Positions 15,442 to 22,762 of a stretch of 32,199 nucleotides of DNA are shown piece by piece (position 1 is the stretch's first letter; each line of letters opens with the position of its first letter). Source of the stretch: Puia dinghuensis (GTDB lineage: Bacteria; Bacteroidota; Bacteroidia; Chitinophagales; Chitinophagaceae); assembly GCA_026225275.1 (NCBI GenBank), contig JAMFSL010000012.1:1-32199 (forward strand), read 5' to 3'. The notes under the pieces were generated by a model. It was not told the origin of the DNA, searched no databases, and worked only from the letters and a program-made list of their open reading frames with translations. The translations under genes were made by a program, and so were the position numbers.

Positions 15442-15483
15442 TTTGTTTTTACGAAAATTCCGTAGCTTTACGAAAAATTCGTA
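15442..15483 (+). promoter_or_regulatory. blaI-type promoter with twin operator
   Basis: TTTG (15442-15445), a 17-bp spacer and TAGCTTTA (15463-15470) resemble the Bacteroidota promoter. Two palindromic 15-mers overlap it: TACGAAAATTCCGTA at 15450-15464 and TACGAAAAATTCGTA at 15469-15483. The second has outer 6-bp arms TACGAA/TTCGTA that pair perfectly. Their 19-bp spacing puts them on nearly the same face of the helix. The position, just before a BlaI-family gene, fits autorepression by the BlaI dimer. Confidence 0.7.
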
Positions 15484-15489
15484 GATATC

Positions 15490-15852
15490 ATGGAAAAGTT
15501 AAGTCATCAGGAGGAGGAAGCCATGCAGGCTGTCTGGAAGATGGGGGAAGGGAGTATTAAGTTATTCCTGGACAACATGTCTTCGCCGGATACTCCATAT
15601 ACCACGCTGGCATCGACTATCAAGAACCTGGAGAAAAAAGGGTTTTTGTCGAGCCGGCTGGTCGGGAATACCTATTTGTACCGGCCGTTGATCTCGGAAG
15701 ACGAGTATAAGAAGAAATTCATGAGCGGGTTCGTCCGGGATTATTTTTCCAATTCCTATAAGGATCTGGTGAATTTTTTCGTGGAAGAGAAGAAGCTGAG
15801 CGCAGGTGAACTCAAGGAGATCATCAAATTAATCGAAAAATCGGATTCCTGA
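15490..15852 (+). CDS. BlaI/MecI/CopY family transcriptional repressor
   Basis: A 120-residue winged-helix regulator of the penicillinase repressor family. The N-terminal DNA-binding domain runs LSHQEEEAMQAVWKMGEGSIKLFLDNM, then PYTTLASTIKNLEKKGFLSSRLVGNTYLYRPLIS (recognition helix near 42-52 and wing near 58-66). The C-terminal helices, DEYKKKFMSGFVRDYFSNSYKDLVNFFVEEKK, form the dimer domain. Family members repress their own operon until a membrane M56 peptidase relieves repression, and the next gene, 25 bp downstream, encodes such a peptidase. Two palindromes over the promoter are the probable binding sites. The signal and target genes are unknown. Confidence 0.92.
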   Translation: MEKLSHQEEEAMQAVWKMGEGSIKLFLDNMSSPDTPYTTLASTIKNLEKKGFLSSRLVGNTYLYRPLISEDEYKKKFMSGFVRDYFSNSYKDLVNFFVEEKKLSAGELKEIIKLIEKSDS

Positions 15853-15877
15853 GATCCGGGAGTTAAATATATTTTTT

Positions 15878-17377
15878 ATGCCATTTATCCTTTTATACCT
15901 GTTGAAGGTATCGATCAGTCTGTCGGTTGTCTGGCTGTTTTATCAATTGTTATTGCGACGTCTGACGTTCTATACCATGAACCGATGGTATCTGCTGGGT
16001 TATTCGGTCCTGTCTTTTTTCATTCCGTTGATCGATATCGGGGATTGGCTGGGGTTAGACGGTTCCGGTGGGCAGTCTTCGGTGATCCGGTATATCCCTG
16101 TCGTCGGGGGTGGCGGGGCAGCGCATCCTGTGGTTGCGGGACCAGGTGGAGGGACCAGTGGATGGAGTATATTGATGGTGGTGCTGGCGGCGGGAGCGGC
16201 GGTGCTGCTGGTCCGAACGGCGGTTCGTTGGTTATCCCTGCTGAGGTTGCGGCAAAAGGCCCGGCGGATAGAGGGCACCGAATGGAAGATCTACGAGGTG
16301 GATGAGCAGATTATTCCTTTTTCGTTCGGTAATGCCATTTATATTAACCGGGATCTGCATACGGAAAAGCAGATGGCGGACATCATTCTGCATGAATATG
16401 TACATATCCGGCAAAGGCATACGATGGATATCCTGGTGGCCGAGCTGATGTGTATACTGAACTGGTACAATCCTTTTTGCTGGCTGATCAGGTGGTCGAT
16501 CCGGCAGAACCTGGAGTTTATTGCCGATCAGCAGGTACTCAGCAGCGGGGTGGAGCGGAAAAGTTATCAATATCATTTATTGACTGTCCTTGGCGAGCCT
16601 TGTTACCGGCTGGCGAATAATTTCAATTTTTCATCCCTTAAAAAGCGAATTATGATGATGAACAAAATGCGGAGCGCACGTCTCCAGTTGCTGAAATTTT
16701 TATTTATTGTGCCACTGGCGGCGGTTTTGCTGGTGGCGTTCCGGGGCAAGCGTGTGGTGCGGCCGGAGGTGGTGGTGGGGTCAGCGGTGACGGTGCGGCC
16801 GGTGGTGGCAATGGGGATGGGTGGTAAGGCGGGGCCGGCCGTTGTCCGTGTCGATGCGGGGGATACCAGTGTTCCGCATGTGCTGGATAGTATCCGCGCC
16901 GGTGTCCTGTACGTGGTGGATGGTGAAAAAATGCCGGAAAGGTGGAATTCAGGTGTACTTTCTCCGGACATGATCAAATCCGTGGATGTCGTGAAGGGTG
17001 AGGAGGCTGTCAGGCTGTTTGGTAAGCGGGGGGCTAATGGAGTTATAGCCATCACACTGAAGGATTCGGTCAAACTTCCCGACAATTATGTCTTCGATGA
17101 CCATGTTCCGGTATATGTGGTGGATGGAAAGGTAGTGAGTCCGGAAAACATGGGGGCGGTCACCCCGGACAGGATCGAGAGTATTTCAGTACATACAAAG
17201 GATGATGTAGCCCGGAGCTATGGAGAGAAGGGCAAAAAAAATGGGGTGATCGTGATCACGTTGAAAAAGGAAGTCGTTATTGTTGGCGCGCCTCGTCAGC
17301 AGGTGACGGCTGCAATGGTGGTTAATGGTGAGCCCTGGACCATAACAGCTGATACGCTCAGGGTTTCCCAGCCTTAA
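15878..17377 (+). CDS. M56 (BlaR1-like) membrane metallopeptidase with TonB-plug-like repeats
   Basis: A 499-residue protein. Membrane helices lie near 5-25, 37-52 and 95-118. The zinc-peptidase motif is HEYVH (H172, E173, H176), followed by CILNWYNPFCWLI and the third-ligand region LEFIADQQVL. A last helix (LLKFLFIVPLAAVLLVAF, near 270-290) leads to the periplasm. In BlaR1/MecR1 the outer part is a beta-lactam sensor; here it is replaced by two repeats near 340-395 and 405-462. Each has the pattern YVVDG...P-D-I-S-V...YG-G-GVI-ITLK, like the plug of TonB-dependent receptors. The peptidase is predicted to inactivate the BlaI-type repressor encoded just upstream. What the plug-like repeats sense is unknown. 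Confidence 0.88.
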   Translation: MPFILLYLLKVSISLSVVWLFYQLLLRRLTFYTMNRWYLLGYSVLSFFIPLIDIGDWLGLDGSGGQSSVIRYIPVVGGGGAAHPVVAGPGGGTSGWSILMVVLAAGAAVLLVRTAVRWLSLLRLRQKARRIEGTEWKIYEVDEQIIPFSFGNAIYINRDLHTEKQMADIILHEYVHIRQRHTMDILVAELMCILNWYNPFCWLIRWSIRQNLEFIADQQVLSSGVERKSYQYHLLTVLGEPCYRLANNFNFSSLKKRIMMMNKMRSARLQLLKFLFIVPLAAVLLVAFRGKRVVRPEVVVGSAVTVRPVVAMGMGGKAGPAVVRVDAGDTSVPHVLDSIRAGVLYVVDGEKMPERWNSGVLSPDMIKSVDVVKGEEAVRLFGKRGANGVIAITLKDSVKLPDNYVFDDHVPVYVVDGKVVSPENMGAVTPDRIESISVHTKDDVARSYGEKGKKNGVIVITLKKEVVIVGAPRQQVTAAMVVNGEPWTITADTLRVSQP

Positions 17378-17428
17378 CATGACCATTAATAATAGTATTG
17401 CGCATTAATAGGTCGGCCGAAGTGAACT

Positions 17429-17459
17429 TTTGCCACATATAGTTTTTAGTGTAAATTTG
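17429..17459 (+). promoter_or_regulatory. efp promoter
   Basis: TTTG (17429-17432), a 19-bp spacer and TAAATTTG (17452-17459) match the Bacteroidota consensus TTTG-N19-TAnnTTTG exactly. Transcription should start near 17463, giving a leader of roughly 95 bases before the efp ATG. Confidence 0.7.
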
Positions 17460-17525
17460 CCCCCTCCTTCCCGGAAGGTCGTCCTGCTAACTTGTTTAGC
17501 TGACATCCGGAAAGGGGGGATTTAC
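17451..17525 (+). promoter_or_regulatory. Long inverted repeat covering the efp -7 element and leader
   Basis: CCCCTCCTTCCCGG (17461-17474) pairs with CCGGAAAGGGGGG (17507-17519) with one bulge, one mismatch and a GU pair. GTAAAT (17451-17456) extends the symmetry to ATTTAC (17520-17525). Within the loop, GCTAA and TTAGC (around 17486-17500) form a second small stem. Most of it would be present at the very 5' end of the efp mRNA, where it could protect the transcript or regulate it. Confidence 0.6.
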
Positions 17526-17557
17526 ATTTAACGGCCTCAATAAATTTTACAGCTTCT

Positions 17558-18121
17558 ATGGCAAATACTGCGGACATCAGTCGTGGCATGATCATCAAAT
17601 TGGATGGTAGTTTATATACCGTAGTGGAATTCGGGGAGAATAAGACAGCCAGGGCGGCAGCCAAGGTATGGGCCAAGCTGAAGGGGGTGGACAATGCGCG
17701 TTCCATTGAAAAGACCTGGAACAGCGGAGATTCGATCTATCCGGTACGGGTGGAAAGGAAGGCGTACCAGTATCTCTATAAGGATGATACAGGATATAAT
17801 TTCATGGACAATGAGACTTTCGAGCAGGTTGCGATACAGGAACAGCTGATCGATGCGCCTCAATTTCTGAGGGAAGCGCAGGAAGTTTCAGTTCTCATCA
17901 ATACGGATACCGACCTGCCGATGAGTGTGGAATTACCCGATAAGATCGTGGTGCTGGTGACATATTCCGAACCTGGTATGAAGGGAGATACGGCTACGCG
18001 GACGCTGAAGCCTGCAACGATCGAGACGGGCGCTACTGTGAATGTCCCTCTCTTCGTGAATGAAGGGGAAATGATCCGGATCAACACCAAGACCGGGGAA
18101 TATGTGGAACGGGTAAAATGA
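17558..18121 (+). CDS. efp: Elongation factor P, Arg32 type
   Basis: A 187-residue EF-P, which binds between the ribosomal P and E sites and rescues stalling at consecutive prolines. The three-domain layout is complete: KOW-like domain to about 65, middle domain FMDNETFEQVAIQEQLIDAPQFL, and C-terminal VSVELPDKIVVLVTYSEPGMKGDTATRTLKPATIETGATVNVPLFVNEGE. The acceptor loop is unusual. Instead of PGKG with a modifiable Lys34, it reads ENKTARAAAKVWAKLK with Arg32 at the tip. This aligns with the NKSGRNAAVVKMKLK loop of EF-P rhamnosylated on Arg32 by EarP in Pseudomonas. No modification gene lies in this window. It heads an efp-accB-accC cluster and has its own promoter. Confidence 0.95.
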   Translation: MANTADISRGMIIKLDGSLYTVVEFGENKTARAAAKVWAKLKGVDNARSIEKTWNSGDSIYPVRVERKAYQYLYKDDTGYNFMDNETFEQVAIQEQLIDAPQFLREAQEVSVLINTDTDLPMSVELPDKIVVLVTYSEPGMKGDTATRTLKPATIETGATVNVPLFVNEGEMIRINTKTGEYVERVK

Positions 18122-18155
18122 GATAACTAGTTGATTTATAAATTTCACCGGTGTT

Positions 18156-18188
18156 TTTGGGTATATTTAGCTTTAATCCCTATTTTAG
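18156..18188 (+). promoter_or_regulatory. Possible accB promoter
   Basis: TTTG (18156-18159), a 21-bp spacer and TATTTTAG (18181-18188) agree with the consensus at all but one -7 position. It would give a leader of about 27 bases before accB, allowing accBC to be made without efp. Confidence 0.35.
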
Positions 18189-18218
18189 CCGCCCAAATAA
18201 AACTGTAAATTCATCCAT

Positions 18219-18710
18219 ATGGATTTTAAACAGATTCAGGAGTTGATCAAAATGATCAACAAGTCTAACATTGGCGAAGTGAGTATTGAGGAGAAAGGTT
18301 TCAAACTGACTATCAAACAAAAAGAAGAGCCGGTACAGCAGGTTTTTGCGGCTCCTATACACGTTCCGGCGGCTGCGGCGATGACAGCGGCGTCTCCGGC
18401 ATCCTCTCAGCCTGCTACGTCTGCAGGGGCGGAAAAGTCTTCGAAAGCAGCCGAGGCTCCCGCGGGCAATACAGTCACCATTAAGAGTCCCATGATCGGT
18501 ACTTTTTACCGCAGCGCCTCTCCGGACAAACCTTCTTTTGTCGGTGTCGGAGATGAGGTTGAGCCGGGCAAGGTGGTTTGCATCATAGAGGCAATGAAGC
18601 TCTTTAATGAAATCGAAAGTGAAGTGAAAGGCAGGATCGTAAAAGTTCTGGCGGAAGACGCCTCTCCGGTTGAATATGATCAGCCCTTATTCCTCGTAGA
18701 ACCTGCTTGA
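18219..18710 (+). CDS. accB: Acetyl-CoA carboxylase biotin carboxyl carrier protein
   Basis: A 163-residue carrier that holds the biotin used to move CO2 from biotin carboxylase to the carboxyltransferase, the first committed step of fatty acid synthesis. The N-terminus [33 protein letters not shown] is typical of AccB. An Ala/Pro/Ser linker spans about 47-82. The C-terminal biotinyl domain shows [28 protein letters not shown] and the biotin site EAMKLFNEI with K127. Length and order agree with the family. accC follows 19 bp downstream, the standard accBC pair. Confidence 0.95.
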   Translation: MDFKQIQELIKMINKSNIGEVSIEEKGFKLTIKQKEEPVQQVFAAPIHVPAAAAMTAASPASSQPATSAGAEKSSKAAEAPAGNTVTIKSPMIGTFYRSASPDKPSFVGVGDEVEPGKVVCIIEAMKLFNEIESEVKGRIVKVLAEDASPVEYDQPLFLVEPA

Positions 18711-18729
18711 CCCATCCAAAATTGCAAGA

Positions 18730-20067
18730 ATGTTTAAAAAAATACTGATTGCCAACAGAGGGGAGATCGCTCTCCGGGTTATTCGTACCTGTCGTGAGAT
18801 GGGTATTAAGACTGTGGCGGTTTATTCCACGGCGGACAAGGAAAGTCTGCATGTGAAGTTTGCCGACGAGGCTGTTTGTATAGGCAAGCCGGCGAGCTTT
18901 GATTCTTACCTCAACATTCCGCATATCATGGCTGCCGCGGAGATCACGAATGCGGATGCCATTCATCCGGGGTATGGTTTTTTGGCGGAGAATGCGCGTT
19001 TTGCCGAGATCTGCGGTGAGCATGAGATCAAATTTATCGGGCCAACCCCGTCGATGATCAACTCCATGGGGGATAAGATCACCGCGAAAGAGACGATGAT
19101 CAAGGCCGGGGTGCCGGTGGTGCCAGGTGGAAAGGGGTTGCTGGAAACCCTTGACGAGGCCAAGGGGCTGGCTAAGGAGATCGGTTATCCTGTCATCCTG
19201 AAAGCGACGGCTGGTGGCGGAGGAAAAGGGATGCGGGTGGTATGGGAAGAAGACGAGATGGAGCGGGCTTATAACACGGCCAAGGCGGAAGCCGGTGCTT
19301 CCTTTAAGAATGACGGCATCTACATGGAGAAATTCGTGGAGGAGCCGCGGCATATTGAAATACAGGTAGCGGGTGACCAATATGGAAGGGTATGCCATCT
19401 CAGCGAAAGGGATTGCAGCATCCAGCGTCGTCACCAGAAACTGGTGGAAGAGTCTCCGTCACCTTTTATGACGGAGGAATTGCGTCACCGGATGGGTGAG
19501 GCTGCTATCAAGGCTGCTTCCGCGATCAATTATGAGAGTGTAGGCACCATCGAATTCCTTGTCGACAAGCATCGCAATTTCTACTTCATGGAGATGAATA
19601 CGCGTATCCAGGTAGAGCATTGCGTGACCGAGGAAGTCACGAATTTCGATCTGATCAAAGAACAGATAAAGATAGCGGCGGGCGAGGCGATCAGCGGGTT
19701 GAATTACGAACCACAGGGACATGCCATCGAATGCCGGATCAACGCTGAAGATCCTTATAACGATTTCAGGCCTTCTCCGGGCCGGATCAACGTGCTGCAT
19801 CAGCCGGGGGGACATGGTATCCGGGTTGACAGCCATGCTTATGCGGGCTATACGATACCCCCTTATTATGATTCCTTGATTGCTAAGATCATCGCTGTCG
19901 CACGGACGCGGGAAGAGGCGATCAATACGATGCATCGTGCGTTGAGCGAATATGTGATCGAGGGTATTAAGACGACGATTCCCTTCCATCTCCAACTGAT
20001 GAAGGATGAGCGATTCCGCAGTGGTGATTTTAATACGAAATTTCTCGAAGGATTTAAGATGGTATAA
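18730..20067 (+). CDS. accC: Acetyl-CoA carboxylase, biotin carboxylase subunit
   Basis: A 445-residue ATP-grasp enzyme that carboxylates the biotin on AccB using bicarbonate and ATP. The N-terminal domain opens [26 protein letters not shown]. The glycine-rich ATP loop is [15 protein letters not shown] near 156-170. Catalytic motifs are [19 protein letters not shown] and [15 protein letters not shown], where the usual VEHPVTE has Cys for Pro. The C-terminal part has ECRINAEDP and SPGRI. Length is normal. Its stop lies nine bases from the convergent ispH stop. It forms an operon with accB. Confidence 0.96.
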   Translation: MFKKILIANRGEIALRVIRTCREMGIKTVAVYSTADKESLHVKFADEAVCIGKPASFDSYLNIPHIMAAAEITNADAIHPGYGFLAENARFAEICGEHEIKFIGPTPSMINSMGDKITAKETMIKAGVPVVPGGKGLLETLDEAKGLAKEIGYPVILKATAGGGGKGMRVVWEEDEMERAYNTAKAEAGASFKNDGIYMEKFVEEPRHIEIQVAGDQYGRVCHLSERDCSIQRRHQKLVEESPSPFMTEELRHRMGEAAIKAASAINYESVGTIEFLVDKHRNFYFMEMNTRIQVEHCVTEEVTNFDLIKEQIKIAAGEAISGLNYEPQGHAIECRINAEDPYNDFRPSPGRINVLHQPGGHGIRVDSHAYAGYTIPPYYDSLIAKIIAVARTREEAINTMHRALSEYVIEGIKTTIPFHLQLMKDERFRSGDFNTKFLEGFKMV

Positions 20068-20076
20068 GGGCGGCGA

Positions 20077-21306
20077 TCAGGCTTCGAGGGTCGTGATGAG
20101 TTCGTCGAGCGATGCGGTGGCTTCGTAGTATCCGGCCAGTTTGCGGATGACGGATTCGACGAGGGCGTCGGGGCAGGAGGCGCCGCTGCTGATGAGGATG
20201 CGGGCGGGTGCGGCTGAGGGTAGCCAGTTAGTTGTTTTCTCTTCTCTTTTAGCGTGAAAATTATAGTGCAGGATTTCTTCTGCGGACAGTATCTTTTCTT
20301 CTCCACTGATAAAATAGGTCGGCATTTTTTCTTCGCACAGCTCTACGAGGTGTGAGGTGTTGGAACTGTTGTATCCGCCTACGATGATGGCGAGGTCGGC
20401 GGGGACGGCGAGCAATCCATTGATGGCCGACTGGTTGTCGAGGGTAGCATAGCAGAGGGTGTCACGGGTGTCGGCGAAATGCGTTTCGGCGGAGGCTTGC
20501 GTGAGTCGGAAAGTTTCGATCATCGTCTGGCGCAGGAAATCGGCGATGGCCTGGGTATCGCTGGCCAGCATGGTAGTCTGATTGACGACGCCGATGCGGG
20601 TGAGATCTTTTGTCACGTCGAAGCCGGGACTGTATTGCCCCTTGAAGTGTTCGTCAAATGATTCGGGTGAGCGGGCGCCGGTGATGTATTCGGCCAGCAG
20701 CTTTGCTTCGGCCATGTCCCTGACGATAACGGTGGGGGTTTCTGCCGCTGCATGGGAGAACGTGGCCCTCGTCTCTTCGTGACCGGGCTTGCCATGGACG
20801 ACGATCGTGTATTTTTTTTGAGCGATCTGCGCACTACGATTCCAGACTTTTTCCACGAAGGGACATGTCGTATTATAGCGTTCGGTATGGATGCCGGCGT
20901 GGTGTAATTTTTCTTCTATCTCGAGCGTGGTGCCAAAGGCGGGGATGATGACGATATCATCTGCCGTTAATGACTCGAAAGGGATGATCTGCTGACCGTG
21001 TGTATCCTGGAGGAAGCGGACTCCTCTGGCCTGCAGGTCTGCGTTGACCTGGGGGTTGTGGATCATCTCGCTGAGCAGATAGATCGGACGACCGGGATTT
21101 TCTTCAATGGTACGAAAGGAGATTTCGATGGCGTTCTCCACTCCATAGCAGAATCCGAAATGTCTTGCGAGGTAGACATTCAGGTGGCCAAGGTCGAGCA
21201 GGGTGGGCGTGAAATCCTTTTTCATTTTATCCTGCTGCTTTCTCTGGTTCTTGATGGCCGAGATGAGGGGGCTACGGTAGATGATGGGAATCTCGAATTG
21301 CTTCAT
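20077..21306 (-). CDS. ispH: 4-hydroxy-3-methylbut-2-enyl diphosphate reductase
   Basis: This is a 409-residue IspH (LytB), the last enzyme of the non-mevalonate isoprenoid pathway, reducing HMBPP to IPP and DMAPP with an iron-sulfur cluster. The three cluster cysteines are visible in ARHFGFCYGVENAI, TTCPFVEKVWNRS and RDTLCYATLDNQSAI. Other family motifs are HNPQVNADL, VVHGKPGHEET, and GYNSSNTSHLVELC, with ISSGASCPDALVE near the end. It has about 45 extra N-terminal residues relative to the short proteobacterial form, as is common in Bacteroidota. The start at 21306 (MKQFEIPI) is chosen because the upstream continuation lies across the divergent promoter region and the amylase gene. The -7 element nearly abuts the ATG. 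Confidence 0.94.
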   Translation of the reverse strand: MKQFEIPIIYRSPLISAIKNQRKQQDKMKKDFTPTLLDLGHLNVYLARHFGFCYGVENAIEISFRTIEENPGRPIYLLSEMIHNPQVNADLQARGVRFLQDTHGQQIIPFESLTADDIVIIPAFGTTLEIEEKLHHAGIHTERYNTTCPFVEKVWNRSAQIAQKKYTIVVHGKPGHEETRATFSHAAAETPTVIVRDMAEAKLLAEYITGARSPESFDEHFKGQYSPGFDVTKDLTRIGVVNQTTMLASDTQAIADFLRQTMIETFRLTQASAETHFADTRDTLCYATLDNQSAINGLLAVPADLAIIVGGYNSSNTSHLVELCEEKMPTYFISGEEKILSAEEILHYNFHAKREEKTTNWLPSAAPARILISSGASCPDALVESVIRKLAGYYEATASLDELITTLEA

Positions 21307-21313
21307 GACGCCG

Positions 21314-21349
21314 TAAAGGTACAAAAGAGCGGAATAAGTGGTAACTTTC
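21314..21349. promoter_or_regulatory. Divergent promoter elements, ispH and amylase
   Basis: On the minus strand TACCTTTA (21321 to 21314) matches seven of eight bases of TAnnTTTG, and would start the ispH transcript within a few bases of its ATG. On the plus strand TAACTTTC (21342-21349) also matches seven of eight, and would start the amylase transcript about 30 bases before its ATG. Clear -33 elements are not seen. Confidence 0.35.
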
Positions 21350-21384
21350 CGCCTGAATGGATTAATTTCATCCATGTACCTATT

Positions 21385-22680
21385 ATGAGCGAAGTTTTTC
21401 GTCCCGTTGACTGGATCTATTCGTCCAATATCTATGAAGTGAACCTGCGACAGTATACTCCTGAAGGAACCATCGCAGCTTTTGCCCGGCAGATGCCGCG
21501 ACTGCGGGAAATGGGGATCGATATCCTCTGGTTCATGCCGATCACGCCGATCAGCCATGATCGCAGGCTGGGCAGCCTGGGTAGTTATTACGCCTGTTCA
21601 GATTACACCGCTATCAATCCCGAGTATGGCACGCTGGATGATTTTACCCAAATGGTCAAAGAGGCGCATGCGCTGGGTTTTAAAGTGATCATCGATATCG
21701 TTGCTAACCATACCGGCTGGGACCATCGCTGGACCCGGGAGCATCCTGACTATTATCGCCGCAACCAGGAAGGTCAATTCTACGATCCTCATGGCTGGGC
21801 GGATGTGATCGATCTGAATTATGACAATCCGGCGCTGCGTGCGGCGATGATCGATGTGATGAAGTTCTGGATCGACACCAGTGATGTAGATGGTTTTCGC
21901 TGCGATATGGCCATGCTGGTGCCGCTGGATTTCTGGCGGGCGGCGCGGACGGCGCTGGATCCGTTGAAGCCTTTATTTTGGCTGGCGGAATGCGAGGAGA
22001 TTGCATACCATGAAGTATTCGATGCAACCTATACTTGGACGTTCCTGCACAAGATGGAAGCTGTCTGGCGAAAGGAAGTCGGGCTGGGTGGTCTGGATGA
22101 GGTGTTGAATCAATATGCCGCCCAATTTCCTGCAGGTGCGATCCGGGCTTATTTTACGACTAACCACGATGAGAATTCGCATAGCGGCAGTGAGTATGAG
22201 CGGCTGGGGGATGCGGCGCTGGCGTTCGAGGTGTTGTGCTGTATGTGGGATGGGATACCCTTGATCTATAGTGGGCAGGAGATGCCCAATTACAAGCGGC
22301 TGAAATTTTTCGATAAGGATCCTATCGAATGGACGGGTCGGTATGAATTACATGATTTTTATCAGGCGCTGCTGACGCTGCGCAAGCGGAATCCTGCGGT
22401 ACGTGGCGGGGATGTCAGGGCGACAGTCCGGCGGCTGCATACTTCGGCCGATGATCGGTGTTTTGCCTTTGCGCGGATAGCGGGGGGGGATGTGGTGCTG
22501 GTGGTGTTGAATTTTTCCGGGGGGGCTTTGCGGGTGGATGGGGCAGCCTTGCAGGGGCAACTGGGCGAGGGTGGGGGGGAAGGGGATTACCTCGATATTT
22601 TTACCCGGGAGAAGCTGGTGTTGCCTGGTGGATCGGTGGAGTTAGAGGCATGGGGATATAAGGTATTGGAGAAAAAATGA
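21385..22680 (+). CDS. GH13 alpha-amylase family protein
   Basis: A 431-residue glycoside hydrolase of family 13, acting on alpha-1,4 glucans or maltooligosaccharides. All four conserved regions are present: VIIDIVANHTGWDH (region I), GFRCDMA with nucleophile D174 (II), LAECEE with acid/base E202 (III), and TNHDENS with D262 (IV). The barrel is followed by a small C-terminal beta domain starting near FAFARIAGGDVVLVVLNFSG. There is no signal peptide, so the enzyme is probably cytoplasmic. The ATG at 21385 (MSEVFRPVDWIYSSNIYEVN) is chosen because the barrel begins immediately; a longer frame upstream overlaps ispH in antisense and is spurious. Substrate specificity cannot be set from sequence alone. 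Confidence 0.93.
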   Translation: MSEVFRPVDWIYSSNIYEVNLRQYTPEGTIAAFARQMPRLREMGIDILWFMPITPISHDRRLGSLGSYYACSDYTAINPEYGTLDDFTQMVKEAHALGFKVIIDIVANHTGWDHRWTREHPDYYRRNQEGQFYDPHGWADVIDLNYDNPALRAAMIDVMKFWIDTSDVDGFRCDMAMLVPLDFWRAARTALDPLKPLFWLAECEEIAYHEVFDATYTWTFLHKMEAVWRKEVGLGGLDEVLNQYAAQFPAGAIRAYFTTNHDENSHSGSEYERLGDAALAFEVLCCMWDGIPLIYSGQEMPNYKRLKFFDKDPIEWTGRYELHDFYQALLTLRKRNPAVRGGDVRATVRRLHTSADDRCFAFARIAGGDVVLVVLNFSGGALRVDGAALQGQLGEGGGEGDYLDIFTREKLVLPGGSVELEAWGYKVLEKK

Positions 22681-22702
22681 GAGCGGCTGAGTAGCGGGCC
22701 GC

Positions 22703-22731
22703 AAAAAAAGGCTGACCCGGAGGCCAGCCTT
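22703..22731 (-). terminator. Terminator between amylase and HtrA genes
   Basis: AAGGCTG (22708-22714) pairs with CAGCCTT (22725-22731), with an inner CC/GG pair and loop CGGA. On the minus strand it is followed by seven T, giving a good terminator for the HtrA gene. On the plus strand GAATAAAAA follows, so it is less convincing for the amylase gene. Confidence 0.75.
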
Positions 22732-22762
22732 GAATAAAAATATTTTCGAGTTAAGTACTTAA

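Noticed and set aside
20998-21384. Longer N-terminus for the amylase
   Set aside because: It runs antisense through ispH and lacks GH13 features. The barrel starts at 21385.
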